From UBA6912 sp963792895 (GTDB lineage: Bacteria; Actinomycetota; Acidimicrobiia; Spongiisociales; UBA5794), in contig CAWBYA010000007.1 in NCBI GenBank assembly GCA_963792895.1, positions 868,001 to 932,000 on the forward strand: a stretch of 64,000 bases of DNA, read 5' to 3'. Both the position numbers and the translations under genes were made by a program. Numbering within the stretch: the first letter of the stretch is position 1; every line of letters starts with the position of its first letter. The notes under the pieces were generated by a model, which worked only from the letters and a program-made list of their open reading frames with translations, did not search any database and had not been told where the DNA came from. Of this stretch, positions 7,988 through 16,499 are shown one piece after another.

Positions 7988-8743
7988 TTGTACCGCCGCG
8001 CCGTAGTGCTGGTCACCGTGGTGGTCGGGCTCGCCTTCGTCGCTGGCGGCGCTGGCGGCGCTGCATGGGCGACCGATGAGCCGGCAGACTCGCTCGACGC
8101 TGAGCTCATCGGCCGGGGCCAAGAGGTCTACACGGTCAACTGCGTTGCATGCCACCAGGCCGATGGTGGCGGAATCGCCGGAGCGTTCCCGGCGCTGCGT
8201 GACAATCCCAACATCGAGGACACTGCCTACGTCGAGCAGGTGATTCGCAACGGAAGTGCCGCGGCCCGCAATCCCGAAGCGAACAGCGGCAACATGATTG
8301 CCTTCGCAACATTGAGCGACGATGACGTTGCGGCAGTGATCGCCTACCTCCAGGCCGGCCTCGAGGTTCCGGCCGGCGTCGCAGGGCCGGTTGCCCAACC
8401 CGACAACCTCGCCGGCACGGAACTGCCGCTGGGCACCGTCATCACGATGACGCTCGGCTTTCTCGCTTTCTTGGTTGTTGCTGCGTTCGTTGCTGCTCCG
8501 TACGTCCTTGCCAAGGACGACCGCCACCGCTTCGACTGGCCGCGTGCGTGGCTGAAATCCCTCGTGATCTTCGGCTTCTTCGTGGTCGGCACCGTCGTCA
8601 TACCGAGCTTGCTCATGCAATGGGGGCCGGTCACGCGCGCCCCACGGCTCATCCAGGACCTCATTGGTTCTGGCGCCTGGTTCGTTGCCCTCGGCGTCGG
8701 TCTGTGGGCATTGTGGCGTGGGCAGCGAGAACGGGTGTTGTGA
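7988..8743 (+). CDS. Membrane-bound monoheme cytochrome c
   Basis: A 251-residue protein with an N-terminal signal or anchor helix, a cytochrome c domain with CVACH at about residues 53-57 and a likely Met ligand in GNMIAFATL, then three C-terminal hydrophobic helices at about 150-175, 190-212 and 225-242. TTG 7988 was chosen because GGGAGG lies six bases upstream. GTG 7952 is an alternative. Its stop overlaps the next ATG as TGATG. It is the first gene of the rightward b6f-type operon and probably carries electrons from the Rieske protein to the oxidase. Confidence 0.87.
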   Translation: MYRRAVVLVTVVVGLAFVAGGAGGAAWATDEPADSLDAELIGRGQEVYTVNCVACHQADGGGIAGAFPALRDNPNIEDTAYVEQVIRNGSAAARNPEANSGNMIAFATLSDDDVAAVIAYLQAGLEVPAGVAGPVAQPDNLAGTELPLGTVITMTLGFLAFLVVAAFVAAPYVLAKDDRHRFDWPRAWLKSLVIFGFFVVGTVVIPSLLMQWGPVTRAPRLIQDLIGSGAWFVALGVGLWALWRGQRERVL

Positions 8744-10554
8744 TGCAGCCGCTGCATTTCTACGACGAGAACATCCCGTGCCTCGCGGCGTGCCCCGTGC
8801 ACACCAACGCCGGTGCGTATGTCGCTGCGATCGCCGACGGCGACGATCTCGCCGCCTACCTCACCGCAAGGCTCCCCAACCCCTTTGCGTCGGTCTGCGG
8901 CCGGGTGTGTGCGGCGCCGTGTGAGGATGCGTGCCGGCGAGGCGAGATCGACCAGCCCATCGCCATCCGAGCCCTCAAGCGGTTCGTCACAGAGAAGTAC
9001 GGCGTTGAGGCGCAGGCGGGCAAGACATGGCTCGAAGTGGCGGCGCCGCCGAGCCAGGACCTCGCGCAGAGCATCGGTGTCGTGGGCGGCGGCCCATCGG
9101 GCATGGCCTGTGCCCACGATCTGCGCAGGCTCGGGTACGAGGTGACCGTGTACGAGGCGACCGGACAGCTCGGCGGGATGATGAAGCTCGGCATCCCCGA
9201 GTACCGGCTCGATCGCACGCTCCTCCAGGCCGAGCTCGACGCCATCGTCGATCTCGGCGTCGAGGTCTTCCTGCACACCAAGCTCGGGCGCGATGTCGGC
9301 CTGTCCGAGCTGCGGCGGCGACATGACGCGGTGTTCCTCGCTATCGGGGCGACACTCGGCCGCGGTCTCGACATCGAGGGCCACGAGGCGGACGGCGTGC
9401 TGAAGGCCATCGAGTTCCTCATCAACATCAACCAGGGCTTCGAGGTGGACGTCGGGGAGCGGGTAGTCGTGATCGGCGGCGGCGACGTCGCCATGGATGC
9501 TGCCAGGTCGGCGCTGCGCTTCGCCGCCTACGAAGACGCGCGCTCCGCCGACCGCTACGACGCCCGTGACGAGCGCAGCGCGATGACCGAGGCTCTCGAC
9601 GTGGCACGCACCGCAGCACGCACGGGCGCCCACAAGGTCACCGTGATCTCTCTCGAGTCGGCCGAGGAGATGCCGGCGTCGCCATTCGAGATCGAAGAGG
9701 CTCGGCACGAGGACATCGAGTTCATCCATCGGAGGGGACCGGCCCGCATCGTCACCGAGGGCGGCAAGGTGACGGGCCTCGAGACAATCGGTGTCTTGTC
9801 GGTCTTCGACGAGAGCGGGCGCTTCGCCCCGCAGTTCAACGATGCCGACCGCCGCATCCACGATGCGGACACGGTCATACTCGCCATCGGCCAGGCAATC
9901 GACCTCGAAGCCGTCGGAGGCGACATCGAGATTTCGCCGCGGCGCACGATCCAGGTGGATCAGGAGACCGGGGCCACGTCGCTTCCGGACGTGTGGTCCG
10001 GCGGGGACGCCGCAAAGGGCCCGAGAACGCTGATCGACGCAATCGCAGACGGCCGGCGGGCGGCGGCGAGCATCCATCAAACGTTCGGTGGCGCGGCTGA
10101 GGAGTACCCCACCGGCCAGCTCGTCGAGCTGCGTCAGTTCCATCGCCTCGAGGACACCTACGACCGGTTCGAGAGGCTGCCGGTGCCAACGCTCGCCACC
10201 GACCGGAGGGTCGGTCTCGCCGAGGTCGAGTCCGGTTTCACCGAGGCGCAGGCACGGTGCGAGGCAGCGCGGTGTCTGCGCTGTTTCGCCAACATCCAGC
10301 TCGACGTCGGCAAGTGCGTGCTGTGTGCCCTCTGCGCGGACATCTGCCCACTCGACCTCATCTCCCTCGTCCCCTCGGAGCAGGTCGACCCTGCCTTCCC
10401 CGGGGGAACGGCGCTCACGTTGGACGAGCGAGCCTGCATTCGCTGTGGGTTGTGCATCGAGCGGTGTCCCACGAAAGCCCTCTCGATGGCGGTGTGGACC
10501 GGGGTTGGGGTGCCCCTGCAACTGAGGGAACCGGTGTTGGGAGGCACGGTATGA
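8743..10554 (+). CDS. GltD-like NAD(P)/FAD oxidoreductase with C-terminal 2x[4Fe-4S]
   Basis: 603 residues. The N-terminus holds the cysteine-rich iron-sulfur region of glutamate-synthase small subunits (IPCLAACPVHTNAG, then CGRVCAAPCEDAC). It is followed by an FAD-binding Rossmann motif VVGGGPSGMACAHDL near residue 112 and a second dinucleotide motif VVVIGGGDVAMDAARS near 243. The C-terminus has two ferredoxin motifs, CVLCALCADICP near 525 and CIRCGLCIERCP near 565. No glutamate synthase large subunit is nearby. The gene sits between two cytochrome genes, starts on the cytochrome c stop and ends 10 bases before cytochrome b. It is therefore best read as a soluble electron-input or output module of the b6f-type complex, as reported for some Rieske/cytochrome b clusters elsewhere. 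The direction of electron flow is unknown. Confidence 0.88.
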   Translation: MQPLHFYDENIPCLAACPVHTNAGAYVAAIADGDDLAAYLTARLPNPFASVCGRVCAAPCEDACRRGEIDQPIAIRALKRFVTEKYGVEAQAGKTWLEVAAPPSQDLAQSIGVVGGGPSGMACAHDLRRLGYEVTVYEATGQLGGMMKLGIPEYRLDRTLLQAELDAIVDLGVEVFLHTKLGRDVGLSELRRRHDAVFLAIGATLGRGLDIEGHEADGVLKAIEFLININQGFEVDVGERVVVIGGGDVAMDAARSALRFAAYEDARSADRYDARDERSAMTEALDVARTAARTGAHKVTVISLESAEEMPASPFEIEEARHEDIEFIHRRGPARIVTEGGKVTGLETIGVLSVFDESGRFAPQFNDADRRIHDADTVILAIGQAIDLEAVGGDIEISPRRTIQVDQETGATSLPDVWSGGDAAKGPRTLIDAIADGRRAAASIHQTFGGAAEEYPTGQLVELRQFHRLEDTYDRFERLPVPTLATDRRVGLAEVESGFTEAQARCEAARCLRCFANIQLDVGKCVLCALCADICPLDLISLVPSEQVDPAFPGGTALTLDERACIRCGLCIERCPTKALSMAVWTGVGVPLQLREPVLGGTV

Positions 10555-10564
10555 AGGTGCTGCC

Positions 10565-11296
10565 ATGAAGGTGATGGATCGCATCAGGGGCACGACCGTC
10601 GGCAAGTCGGTCTTCCGCATCCCCAATCGGGTGACAGAGCGCGACCGCGCTGCCGGCCACTGGGCGAGCTTCCTCATGCACATCTACCCGGTCAAGGTGC
10701 GTCGCAAGGAGCTGGCATTTCGCTACTCCTGGTTCCTCGGAGTCGCATCGCTCGTGCTGTTCGGTTCGCTCGTCGTATCGGGCATCTACCTGATGTTCTT
10801 CTACGTGCCGTCCCCGGCGAGCGCGTACGGCGACATCCAGACCATCCAGACGCAGATTGCGTTCGGTCAGTACATCCGCAACATTCATCGCTGGTCCGCC
10901 CATTTGATGGTGCTCGCCGTGGCTGCCCACATGGCCCGCGTGTTCTACCGGGGCGCCTACAAGGCGCCGAAGGAGTTCAACTGGGTCATCGGCGTCGTGC
11001 TCCTCGTACTGACGCTCCTGCTGTCCTTCACCGGCTACCTGCTGCCGTGGGACCAGCTGGCGTATTGGGCGGTGACGGTTGGTACGTCGATGGCCGGGTA
11101 CGTGCCCCTCGTGGGGGATCAAGTGAAGGAGATCCTGCTCGGTGGCCCGACCGTTGGCAGCGCCACCCTGCTGCGGTTCTACGTGCTGCACGTGGCCGTG
11201 CTACCTGCACTCGTTGTCGTCGTGGTGACGTTGCACCTGTGGAGGTGGCGGAAGGACGCCATGTTGACCATGGAGAGCGAGGCCGACGGTGCCTGA
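10565..11296 (+). CDS. Cytochrome b6-type subunit
   Basis: A 243-residue, four-helix cytochrome b N-terminal half. The first heme-ligand pair is H-x13-H (NIHRWSA...AAHMARV) and the second is H-x14-H (FYVLHVAV...VTLHLWRW); the x14 spacing is typical of b6f rather than bc1. The quinone-site segment TGYLLPWDQLAYWAVTV is intact. The C-terminal helices are encoded separately by the next gene, confirming the split b6/subunit IV arrangement. It transfers electrons across the membrane from quinol. The stop overlaps the next GTG by eight bases. Confidence 0.95.
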   Translation: MKVMDRIRGTTVGKSVFRIPNRVTERDRAAGHWASFLMHIYPVKVRRKELAFRYSWFLGVASLVLFGSLVVSGIYLMFFYVPSPASAYGDIQTIQTQIAFGQYIRNIHRWSAHLMVLAVAAHMARVFYRGAYKAPKEFNWVIGVVLLVLTLLLSFTGYLLPWDQLAYWAVTVGTSMAGYVPLVGDQVKEILLGGPTVGSATLLRFYVLHVAVLPALVVVVVTLHLWRWRKDAMLTMESEADGA

Positions 11297-11813
11297 GCGC
11301 GATCCGCAACTGCTCGACAGGAACACCCGGGTGCTCGGCGTTGTGCCGGGGAAGCCGGCGGCCGGCGACCGCAAGGTCCTGGCCGACGACGACCCCGTGA
11401 TGGTGTGGCCCCATCTGTTGGTTCGCCACGGCGTGGCGGCCCTCGCCATCTTGGCGGTGGTGTTGATGTTTGCGCTTGCGTTCGATGCGCCGCTGCGCGA
11501 GATCGCCAACCCGACCAACACCCCGAACCCTGAGAAGGCTCCCTGGTACTTCGCTGCACTCCAGGAGCTGCTCGCCCACTTCCACCCGCTGGTCGCAGGT
11601 GTGCTCGTGCCGGGAGCGATCGTCATCGGTCTTGCGGCCCTCCCGTACGTCGATCGCAACCCGAGCCTCAGCCCCCAGCTGCGGCGGGTTGCTCGGACCA
11701 CCTTCACGGTGTTCCTCGTCGTCTGGATCGGGCTCACCCTCGTCGGCTTCGCCTTCAGAGGCCCCAACTGGGGATGGGTGTGGCCATGGCAAGAATGGCA
11801 TGGTGAGCTATGA
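11289..11813 (+). CDS. Cytochrome b6f-type subunit IV
   Basis: A 174-residue partner of cytochrome b6 with three hydrophobic helices (about 48-68, 98-120, 138-160). The segment NPEKAPWYFAALQELL is the subunit IV form of the Qo-site motif, where PEKAPWY stands for PEWY. GTG 11289 overlaps the cytochrome b stop. The stop overlaps the Rieske start as ATGA, so the three core subunits are tightly coupled. The N-terminal 45 residues are hydrophilic and longer than in cyanobacterial PetD. Confidence 0.92.
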   Translation: MPERDPQLLDRNTRVLGVVPGKPAAGDRKVLADDDPVMVWPHLLVRHGVAALAILAVVLMFALAFDAPLREIANPTNTPNPEKAPWYFAALQELLAHFHPLVAGVLVPGAIVIGLAALPYVDRNPSLSPQLRRVARTTFTVFLVVWIGLTLVGFAFRGPNWGWVWPWQEWHGEL

Positions 11814-12313
11814 CCGACATGGAGCGTCGCCGGTTTCTCGCAAACGGCTGGAAACTCGGTGCAGGGCTCATAGCTGCCGCTGGAGCGTGGACGACGTGGG
11901 ACCTCCTGCAGCCGAGGCTCACGACCGGCTTCGGAGGCGTCGTGCGATCCGTGTCCGTCGACAGCGTTCCCGAGGAGAGCGTCATCGAGGTCCCGGCGGC
12001 CCGCGCCTACCTCACCAAGATCGACGGTGAGGTCGTTGCGATCTCGGAGGCGTGCACCCACCTCGGCTGTCGGGTGCCCTTCTGCGCTTCGTCTGGCCAG
12101 TTCGAGTGCCCCTGTCACGGCTCCGTGTTCAATCGCGCCGGCGACTACGTCTCCGGCCCCGCGCCGCGGGGCCTCGATCACTATGCGGCCACCGTCGTCG
12201 ACGGCGTTGTCGACATCGACACCGGAGACACGATCGCCGGCGGCCCTCCCGGCGCGATGACGATCGACGAGCCTCCCCTCGGCCCGTCGTGCGAAGGGAG
12301 CCACGGTGGCTGA
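11810..12313 (+). CDS. Rieske [2Fe-2S] protein
   Basis: 167 residues. The N-terminus ERRRFLANGW with the following hydrophobic stretch resembles a twin-arginine signal-anchor. The Rieske cluster motifs are complete: CTHLGC near residue 81 and CPCHGS near 99. Two extra cysteines (VPFC and the C-terminal PSCEG) are present in addition. It takes electrons from quinol at the b6 Qo site and passes them to cytochrome c. It is encoded directly after subunit IV and overlaps the following cytochrome c gene by eight bases. Confidence 0.95.
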   Translation: MTDMERRRFLANGWKLGAGLIAAAGAWTTWDLLQPRLTTGFGGVVRSVSVDSVPEESVIEVPAARAYLTKIDGEVVAISEACTHLGCRVPFCASSGQFECPCHGSVFNRAGDYVSGPAPRGLDHYAATVVDGVVDIDTGDTIAGGPPGAMTIDEPPLGPSCEGSHGG

Positions 12314-12767
12314 GCGCTCGCCCGATCCGGCACTCGACGAGTCGACCAACAAGTGGATGACAGCCGGGCTGGTCATCATGGCGCTGATGGTGGTGGCGTT
12401 TCCGCTCTACCGCTTCACCGAGCCGGCCAACCGCGATGCGGCTCGAGCGTCACACATCGAGTCGCTCGCCCAGCAAGGCGAGGCGATCTACCAGCTCAAC
12501 TGCACGGCGTGTCACGGCGTTGCGGGGGAGGGCGGCATCGGGCCTGCGCTCAACTCCCAGCAATTCCTCACCGCGGCCAACGACGCGCAGATTGGACTGC
12601 TGATCGCAGTCGGCGTGCCGGGGACGCAGATGAACGCCTACTCCCTGGACTTCGGGGGTCCGCTCACAACCGAGCAGATCGACGCCGTGGTGACATTCCT
12701 CCGCTCGCTCGAACCAGACGCCCCAGACGTGCCAGACTGGAGGAACCCCGGCGGAACCGGAGGCTGA
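12306..12767 (+). CDS. Membrane-anchored cytochrome c (c-type subunit of the complex)
   Basis: 153 residues. One membrane helix at about 20-38 anchors a cytochrome c domain with CTACH near residue 63 and a Met ligand probably in GTQMNAYS. The GTG start at 12306 is inside the Rieske gene end, so it belongs to the same operon. It probably plays the cytochrome f or c1 role, handing electrons to the oxidase or to the other cytochromes in this island. Confidence 0.9.
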   Translation: MAERSPDPALDESTNKWMTAGLVIMALMVVAFPLYRFTEPANRDAARASHIESLAQQGEAIYQLNCTACHGVAGEGGIGPALNSQQFLTAANDAQIGLLIAVGVPGTQMNAYSLDFGGPLTTEQIDAVVTFLRSLEPDAPDVPDWRNPGGTGG

Positions 12768-12792
12768 CGGCTTGGTGTGAGGAGACCCCACC

Positions 12793-13200
12793 GTGGAAGT
12801 GAAAGAGTTGGTCGGCGGATCTGCCCAGCTGTGTGACGCAAGCACCTCCATGGCCTCGGCAGCCGACACAATGGTGAAAGAGGGCGTCGGGTCGCTCGGC
12901 GTCAAGGGACCCGAGGGGTTGGCAGGCATCGTCACTGAACGCGACGTGTTGCGAGCGGTGGCGTCAGGGGCCGACCTGAGCAGCGAGTCGGTCACGAACT
13001 GGATGACCCCCGATCCCGACACGGTCGACGCCGACATGAGCGTTGATGACGCAGCGATCTGGATGGTCGCCGCCGGCTACCGTCACCTGCCCGTCCGCAG
13101 CGGTCGGGAGCTCATCGGCATCGCCAGCATCAAGGACGTCCTGTGGGCAATCACGGAGCGTCACCTCCAACAAGAGCGTGACCACTCCGAGGACGAATAG
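12793..13200 (+). CDS. CBS-domain pair protein
   Basis: 135 residues made almost entirely of two CBS domains (ASTSMASAADTMVKEGVGSL...GIVTERDVLRAV and MTPDPDTVDADMSVDDAA...GIASIKDVLW). Such stand-alone Bateman modules bind adenine nucleotides or act as redox or energy sensors. It starts GTG 25 bases after the cytochrome c stop, with GAGGAGACCC upstream, so it is probably the last gene of the respiratory operon. It may sense ATP/AMP or NAD status, but no partner is evident. Confidence 0.87.
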   Translation: MEVKELVGGSAQLCDASTSMASAADTMVKEGVGSLGVKGPEGLAGIVTERDVLRAVASGADLSSESVTNWMTPDPDTVDADMSVDDAAIWMVAAGYRHLPVRSGRELIGIASIKDVLWAITERHLQQERDHSEDE

Positions 13201-13233
13201 ACGTCGTCAGTCGACGCTCGGAGTGACTCGGCT

Positions 13234-14469
13234 TCAAGGGGCCAGGATCACGGATGCCGGGCCAAACGAGAACTCGACGCGACGGTTGAGCTCGCGGCCG
13301 GCGTTCGTGTCGTTGGATGCGATTGGTTGCGTCTCGCCGTAACCCACCGGGCGCAGGCGTTCGGCCGCGATCCCCGCAGCGATCAGGAAATCCGCTGCCG
13401 ACTGCGCCCGCGCCTCGCTCAAGCGTTGGTTGAACACATCGCTGCCGTTCGAGTCTGTGTGACCGGCGATCTCCATACCGAGGGTGGGGTCGCGCGTCAG
13501 TATGGCTACGGCCACAGCGAGTAGCGCCTCGGTTTCCGGCTTCAGCTCGGCGCTGCCGCTGTCGAAGTTGGCGCCTGCGTTGAGTGAGCCGCTCGTCACA
13601 CCGTTCTCGATGTTGATCTCGTAGTCCGGGAAGGGTGCGAGCAACTGGAAGACTCCGGGGAGCGTGTACGTCCAGAAAGGCGTGTCGAGATCCGTGCCGA
13701 TCGTCAGTTGGTCGTCGACGGCATCCTGGCCATATACGGCAATCGCGCCATTGAGGATGTTCGCTTTGGCCGCCTCGCTGGCCAGCTCACCCGTGAGCAC
13801 GACCGAGCCGCCAAGACGCCGCGCATGGAAGCTCGGGAAGCCCAGGTTCGTGATCTCGACGGTTCCGGCGACATCCGAGACGCCGAGCGACAATGCGACT
13901 GCTTGCTGGAAGGCGGTGAGCAGTGGTTCGTTCGGTGCGGTTCCCGAGACGGAGACGCCGTCTGCCGTGATGGTGATGGACCCCTGGCCGATCATCGGGA
14001 GCAGCGTGATCGTCCGGGCGGCACCGTCGAACCAGGGTGCCACCTCGACATCCGGCGTGATCTCGAGGTCAGCAGCGATATCGGGGCCGTAGACGATGCC
14101 GGCCGATGTGATGAGCCGCTGCGCAGCTGCCTCATCAGGGACGACGCCGGAGAGCGAGAAACGGCCGCCGTCGAGCGTGGCCACCAACTCCGTGGTTGGG
14201 GTCGGCGGCTGTGTGGTGGTGGTCGTCGTCGGTGGCGAAGTCGTGGTGGTCGTCGTCGCAACCGTCGTCGTGGGAGGGGGCTGTGTGGTGCTGGTGGTCG
14301 TCGGGCCGGCCTCGACGGCGGCCGTCGTTGACGTCGCAGTGGCAGCGAGCGCTTCGAGCGCTTCGCGGTCGGGATCCGATCCGCCAGAGCCCGTCGAGAA
14401 GTAGAAGCCGATGATGAGGGCGCCGAGCCAAAGGGCGATACCCCCGGCAATCCGCGCGTTACGGTTCAT
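13234..14469 (-). CDS. OmpA-family protein with Thr-rich linker and BON-like repeats
   Basis: 411 residues. One N-terminal helix (7-25) anchors the protein, followed by a Thr/Pro-rich spacer at about 50-95. Two BON-like segments follow, each with GGRFSLSG or GGSVVLTG then an AIVYG/AVYGQD pattern. A C-terminal OmpA domain has the peptidoglycan-binding signature AGHTDSNGSDVFNQRLSEAR and ends GRELNRRVEFSF. It probably tethers the membrane to the cell wall. ATG 14469 has AGGCGGA upstream. It converges with the CBS gene 33 bases away. Confidence 0.88.
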   Translation of the reverse strand: MNRNARIAGGIALWLGALIIGFYFSTGSGGSDPDREALEALAATATSTTAAVEAGPTTTSTTQPPPTTTVATTTTTTSPPTTTTTTQPPTPTTELVATLDGGRFSLSGVVPDEAAAQRLITSAGIVYGPDIAADLEITPDVEVAPWFDGAARTITLLPMIGQGSITITADGVSVSGTAPNEPLLTAFQQAVALSLGVSDVAGTVEITNLGFPSFHARRLGGSVVLTGELASEAAKANILNGAIAVYGQDAVDDQLTIGTDLDTPFWTYTLPGVFQLLAPFPDYEINIENGVTSGSLNAGANFDSGSAELKPETEALLAVAVAILTRDPTLGMEIAGHTDSNGSDVFNQRLSEARAQSAADFLIAAGIAAERLRPVGYGETQPIASNDTNAGRELNRRVEFSFGPASVILAP

Positions 14470-14563
14470 TCCGCCTGTTCCTTTGTCGAGTTCGGTCCGG
14501 CGTCCACCCGGCCGCTCGGCGACTCCGCAGGTCTCCGTGACATGGTTCCCCCTTCTCCCTACC

Positions 14564-14587
14564 AGCGAGCGCATACTCGTGCTCGCT
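14564..14587 (-). repeat. Hairpin AGCGAGC...GCTCGCT
   Basis: AGCGAGC and GCTCGCT (7 bp) flank a 10-base spacer in the 171-base gap between the sulfotransferase stop and the OmpA start. It may be a factor-dependent terminator. A smaller CGGCC-TTC-GGCCG hairpin lies just inside the gap near 14610. There is no T-run. Confidence 0.3.
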
Positions 14588-14640
14588 CGAAGAGGAATGA
14601 TAGCGGCGGCCTTCGGCCGGTCCCTGGGTCGGACGACGGG

Positions 14641-15558
14641 TCATCTGTTGTACCCGAAGTGCCGCATATGCGGCCAAGTGAGGGCGCGCACATACCGGGC
14701 GGTGTTCTGCGGCAGGCCGCTCCGCCACGCGTCGTCCGCCTTCAGCTCGACCGTCCCTTGTTGGAACCGGACTGGGTTGCCCGAGACGTTGTGCGACAAT
14801 CGCAGCTGGACCTGATCCGGTGCGGTGAAGGGTGCGTGAGTGCCCGGCAGCCCTACCCAGGAGTAGATCAACTCGGTGACATCCTGCGGCGACGCCACGA
14901 AGTCCTCGTATCTCAGCAGCAAGGCACGGTCCTCCCCCTTCCAGGTCGACTCGATCAGCCGGCTGCGGTAGAGCCAGGCCAACGACGACTTGGTCACGCC
15001 GTGCTGGTCCATGTAGATGCTCTTCGTGTCGTCCGCGTCGTACCGCACCTTCTTCTGGAGGCTGTACGCGACGCCGCGCGGGTCTCGGACCAGGTGAATG
15101 ACATAGACGTCGAGTCCGGCGAGGTCGAAGGCGACGGCTGCATGCCACGGCGACTTCGACGCATCGACGAGCAGCTGGGCACCGGTGATCTGGGCGGCCG
15201 ATCTGTAGAGGGGTGCGAGCAGCTCGGCATACGGGAGGGCCCGATCCTCCTGGCCGCGGCAGAGAAGCGGCAGGCGGCGTCTCATCAACCACGTGTTGCC
15301 CAACGCAGCGGCTGCTGCGCGCTGCGCAACGGAGGACACTCCTGCACCGAACGCCTCCTCTGCGATGGGGCGCCACAGCTCGCAACGGCTGAACGGCCGG
15401 CCGCACGCGCAGATCAGGTCGGCGCCGAAACCCCGTTCCCAGATGTTGTTGATCTCGCCGAGCGTCACCACCCCAGCGGCGCTCCCCAAGACGTTGGCGA
15501 GAATGGTCGAGCCGCTGCGCTCCCACCCGGCGATGACGACGACCTTCACTGCGCTCAT
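14641..15558 (-). CDS. PAPS-dependent sulfotransferase
   Basis: A 305-residue P-loop-like sulfotransferase. The 5'-phosphosulfate loop GWERSGSTILANVLG lies at about 11-25 and the 3'-phosphate segment VIHLVRDPRGVAYSLQKK at about 154-171. Both bind PAPS. It probably sulfates a sugar on a surface polysaccharide, because the glycan gene cluster follows. It is separated from that cluster by a divergent membrane-protein gene. No PAPS-synthesis genes are in the window. Confidence 0.87.
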   Translation of the reverse strand: MSAVKVVVIAGWERSGSTILANVLGSAAGVVTLGEINNIWERGFGADLICACGRPFSRCELWRPIAEEAFGAGVSSVAQRAAAAALGNTWLMRRRLPLLCRGQEDRALPYAELLAPLYRSAAQITGAQLLVDASKSPWHAAVAFDLAGLDVYVIHLVRDPRGVAYSLQKKVRYDADDTKSIYMDQHGVTKSSLAWLYRSRLIESTWKGEDRALLLRYEDFVASPQDVTELIYSWVGLPGTHAPFTAPDQVQLRLSHNVSGNPVRFQQGTVELKADDAWRSGLPQNTARYVRALTWPHMRHFGYNR

Positions 15559-15641
15559 GTCTGCGCTCCCGTCGATCGGCTCATGGGCGACTCCTCCATA
15601 CGATGCGGTTTGCGGCGCAGCGCTACGCTCTCGGCCCTCAC

Positions 15642-16499
15642 ATGCCCCGACTCGCCGCCCGCCGTCTCGCCTATTACGCCGCTGTTCTCATTGGCACGGT
15701 CGTCGTGCACCAAGGCTTCGTCGTCTCGATCGGCGGATCCGGCGTGAGCGACCTGCTGCGCCGCAACAGCGAGGCGTACCTGATGATGGTGATCCTGCCC
15801 GCGTATTGGGACATCTTCGCCTGGGCCGTCGATCCCGACGGGCGCGGGGCGACGGCTCGCATAGGGTCGGATTGGCGCGGACAGGCAGCTTGGTTCGGCG
15901 GCCTGGCGATCGTCGCGCTCGTTCTGCAGTCCACGGTGCTCGAGCCGGCCGGTATCGGCCTGCCGCAGGCAGTCGTCACGCTCGGCGAGGCGTTCGTCGC
16001 CGCGATCGTGATCTGTCTGTACCTCGGGTGGTCGCGGGCCATCCTGCCCGGCCGTCCCCACACCATCACCGGTGCGGCGGTCGTGGGAGTGCCGGCAAGG
16101 CTCGGCTACTACGCCGCGGTGGCAGGTGCGGCCATCGTCATCCAGCAAGCCTGGTTCGCATCGCTGGCCGGGCAGCGCTTCGTTGATTGGCTTCAGGTGA
16201 ACATCGAGGCCTACGCGGCGATGCTGCTCGTGCCTGCGTACTACGACGTCGTTGCTCCAGGCGTGCGGCGATGGATGCGGCCCGCGTGGTACACGTTCCT
16301 GGTGGCGGCCCCGATGCTGGTACAGAGCGGCGTGCTCGATGGGGTCGTCGCCGAGTCGATACTCGGTTGGCTCGGCCGAACGACCGAGGCCTTCATTGCG
16401 GCGTTCGTCATATCCGCATACACGGACGTCGTGAGGGGGCGGTGGAGCGGTCACGACGCTGCCTCACCGAGCCCCGAAGTGCCGGATAGCCGCGGCTAG
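15642..16499 (+). CDS. Membrane protein with internally duplicated halves, unknown function
   Basis: About 285 residues with six or more hydrophobic helices. The two halves are clearly related: RRLAYYAAVLIGTVVVHQ in the first matches ARLGYYAAVAGAAIVIQQ in the second. NSEAYLMMVILPAYWDIFA matches NIEAYAAMLLVPAYYDVVA, and LGEAFVAAIVICLY matches TTEAFIAAFVISAY. No known family was recognised. ATG 15642 is used, with a TACGCT box 13 bases upstream; ATG 15603 is the alternative. Its end overlaps the opposing kinase-like gene by 36 bases. It sits alone on the plus strand inside a leftward glycan locus. Confidence 0.75.
   Translation: MPRLAARRLAYYAAVLIGTVVVHQGFVVSIGGSGVSDLLRRNSEAYLMMVILPAYWDIFAWAVDPDGRGATARIGSDWRGQAAWFGGLAIVALVLQSTVLEPAGIGLPQAVVTLGEAFVAAIVICLYLGWSRAILPGRPHTITGAAVVGVPARLGYYAAVAGAAIVIQQAWFASLAGQRFVDWLQVNIEAYAAMLLVPAYYDVVAPGVRRWMRPAWYTFLVAAPMLVQSGVLDGVVAESILGWLGRTTEAFIAAFVISAYTDVVRGRWSGHDAASPSPEVPDSRG

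Noticed and set aside
8344..10683. Long minus-strand open frame antisense to the GltD-like gene
   Set aside because: It is a codon-bias mirror of the plus-strand gene. The plus strand has all the enzyme motifs; the minus product has none.
15555..16454. Minus-strand open frame opposite the duplicated membrane protein
   Set aside because: Its product is Arg/His/Asp-rich with no domains, while the plus strand shows clear membrane helices and internal homology.
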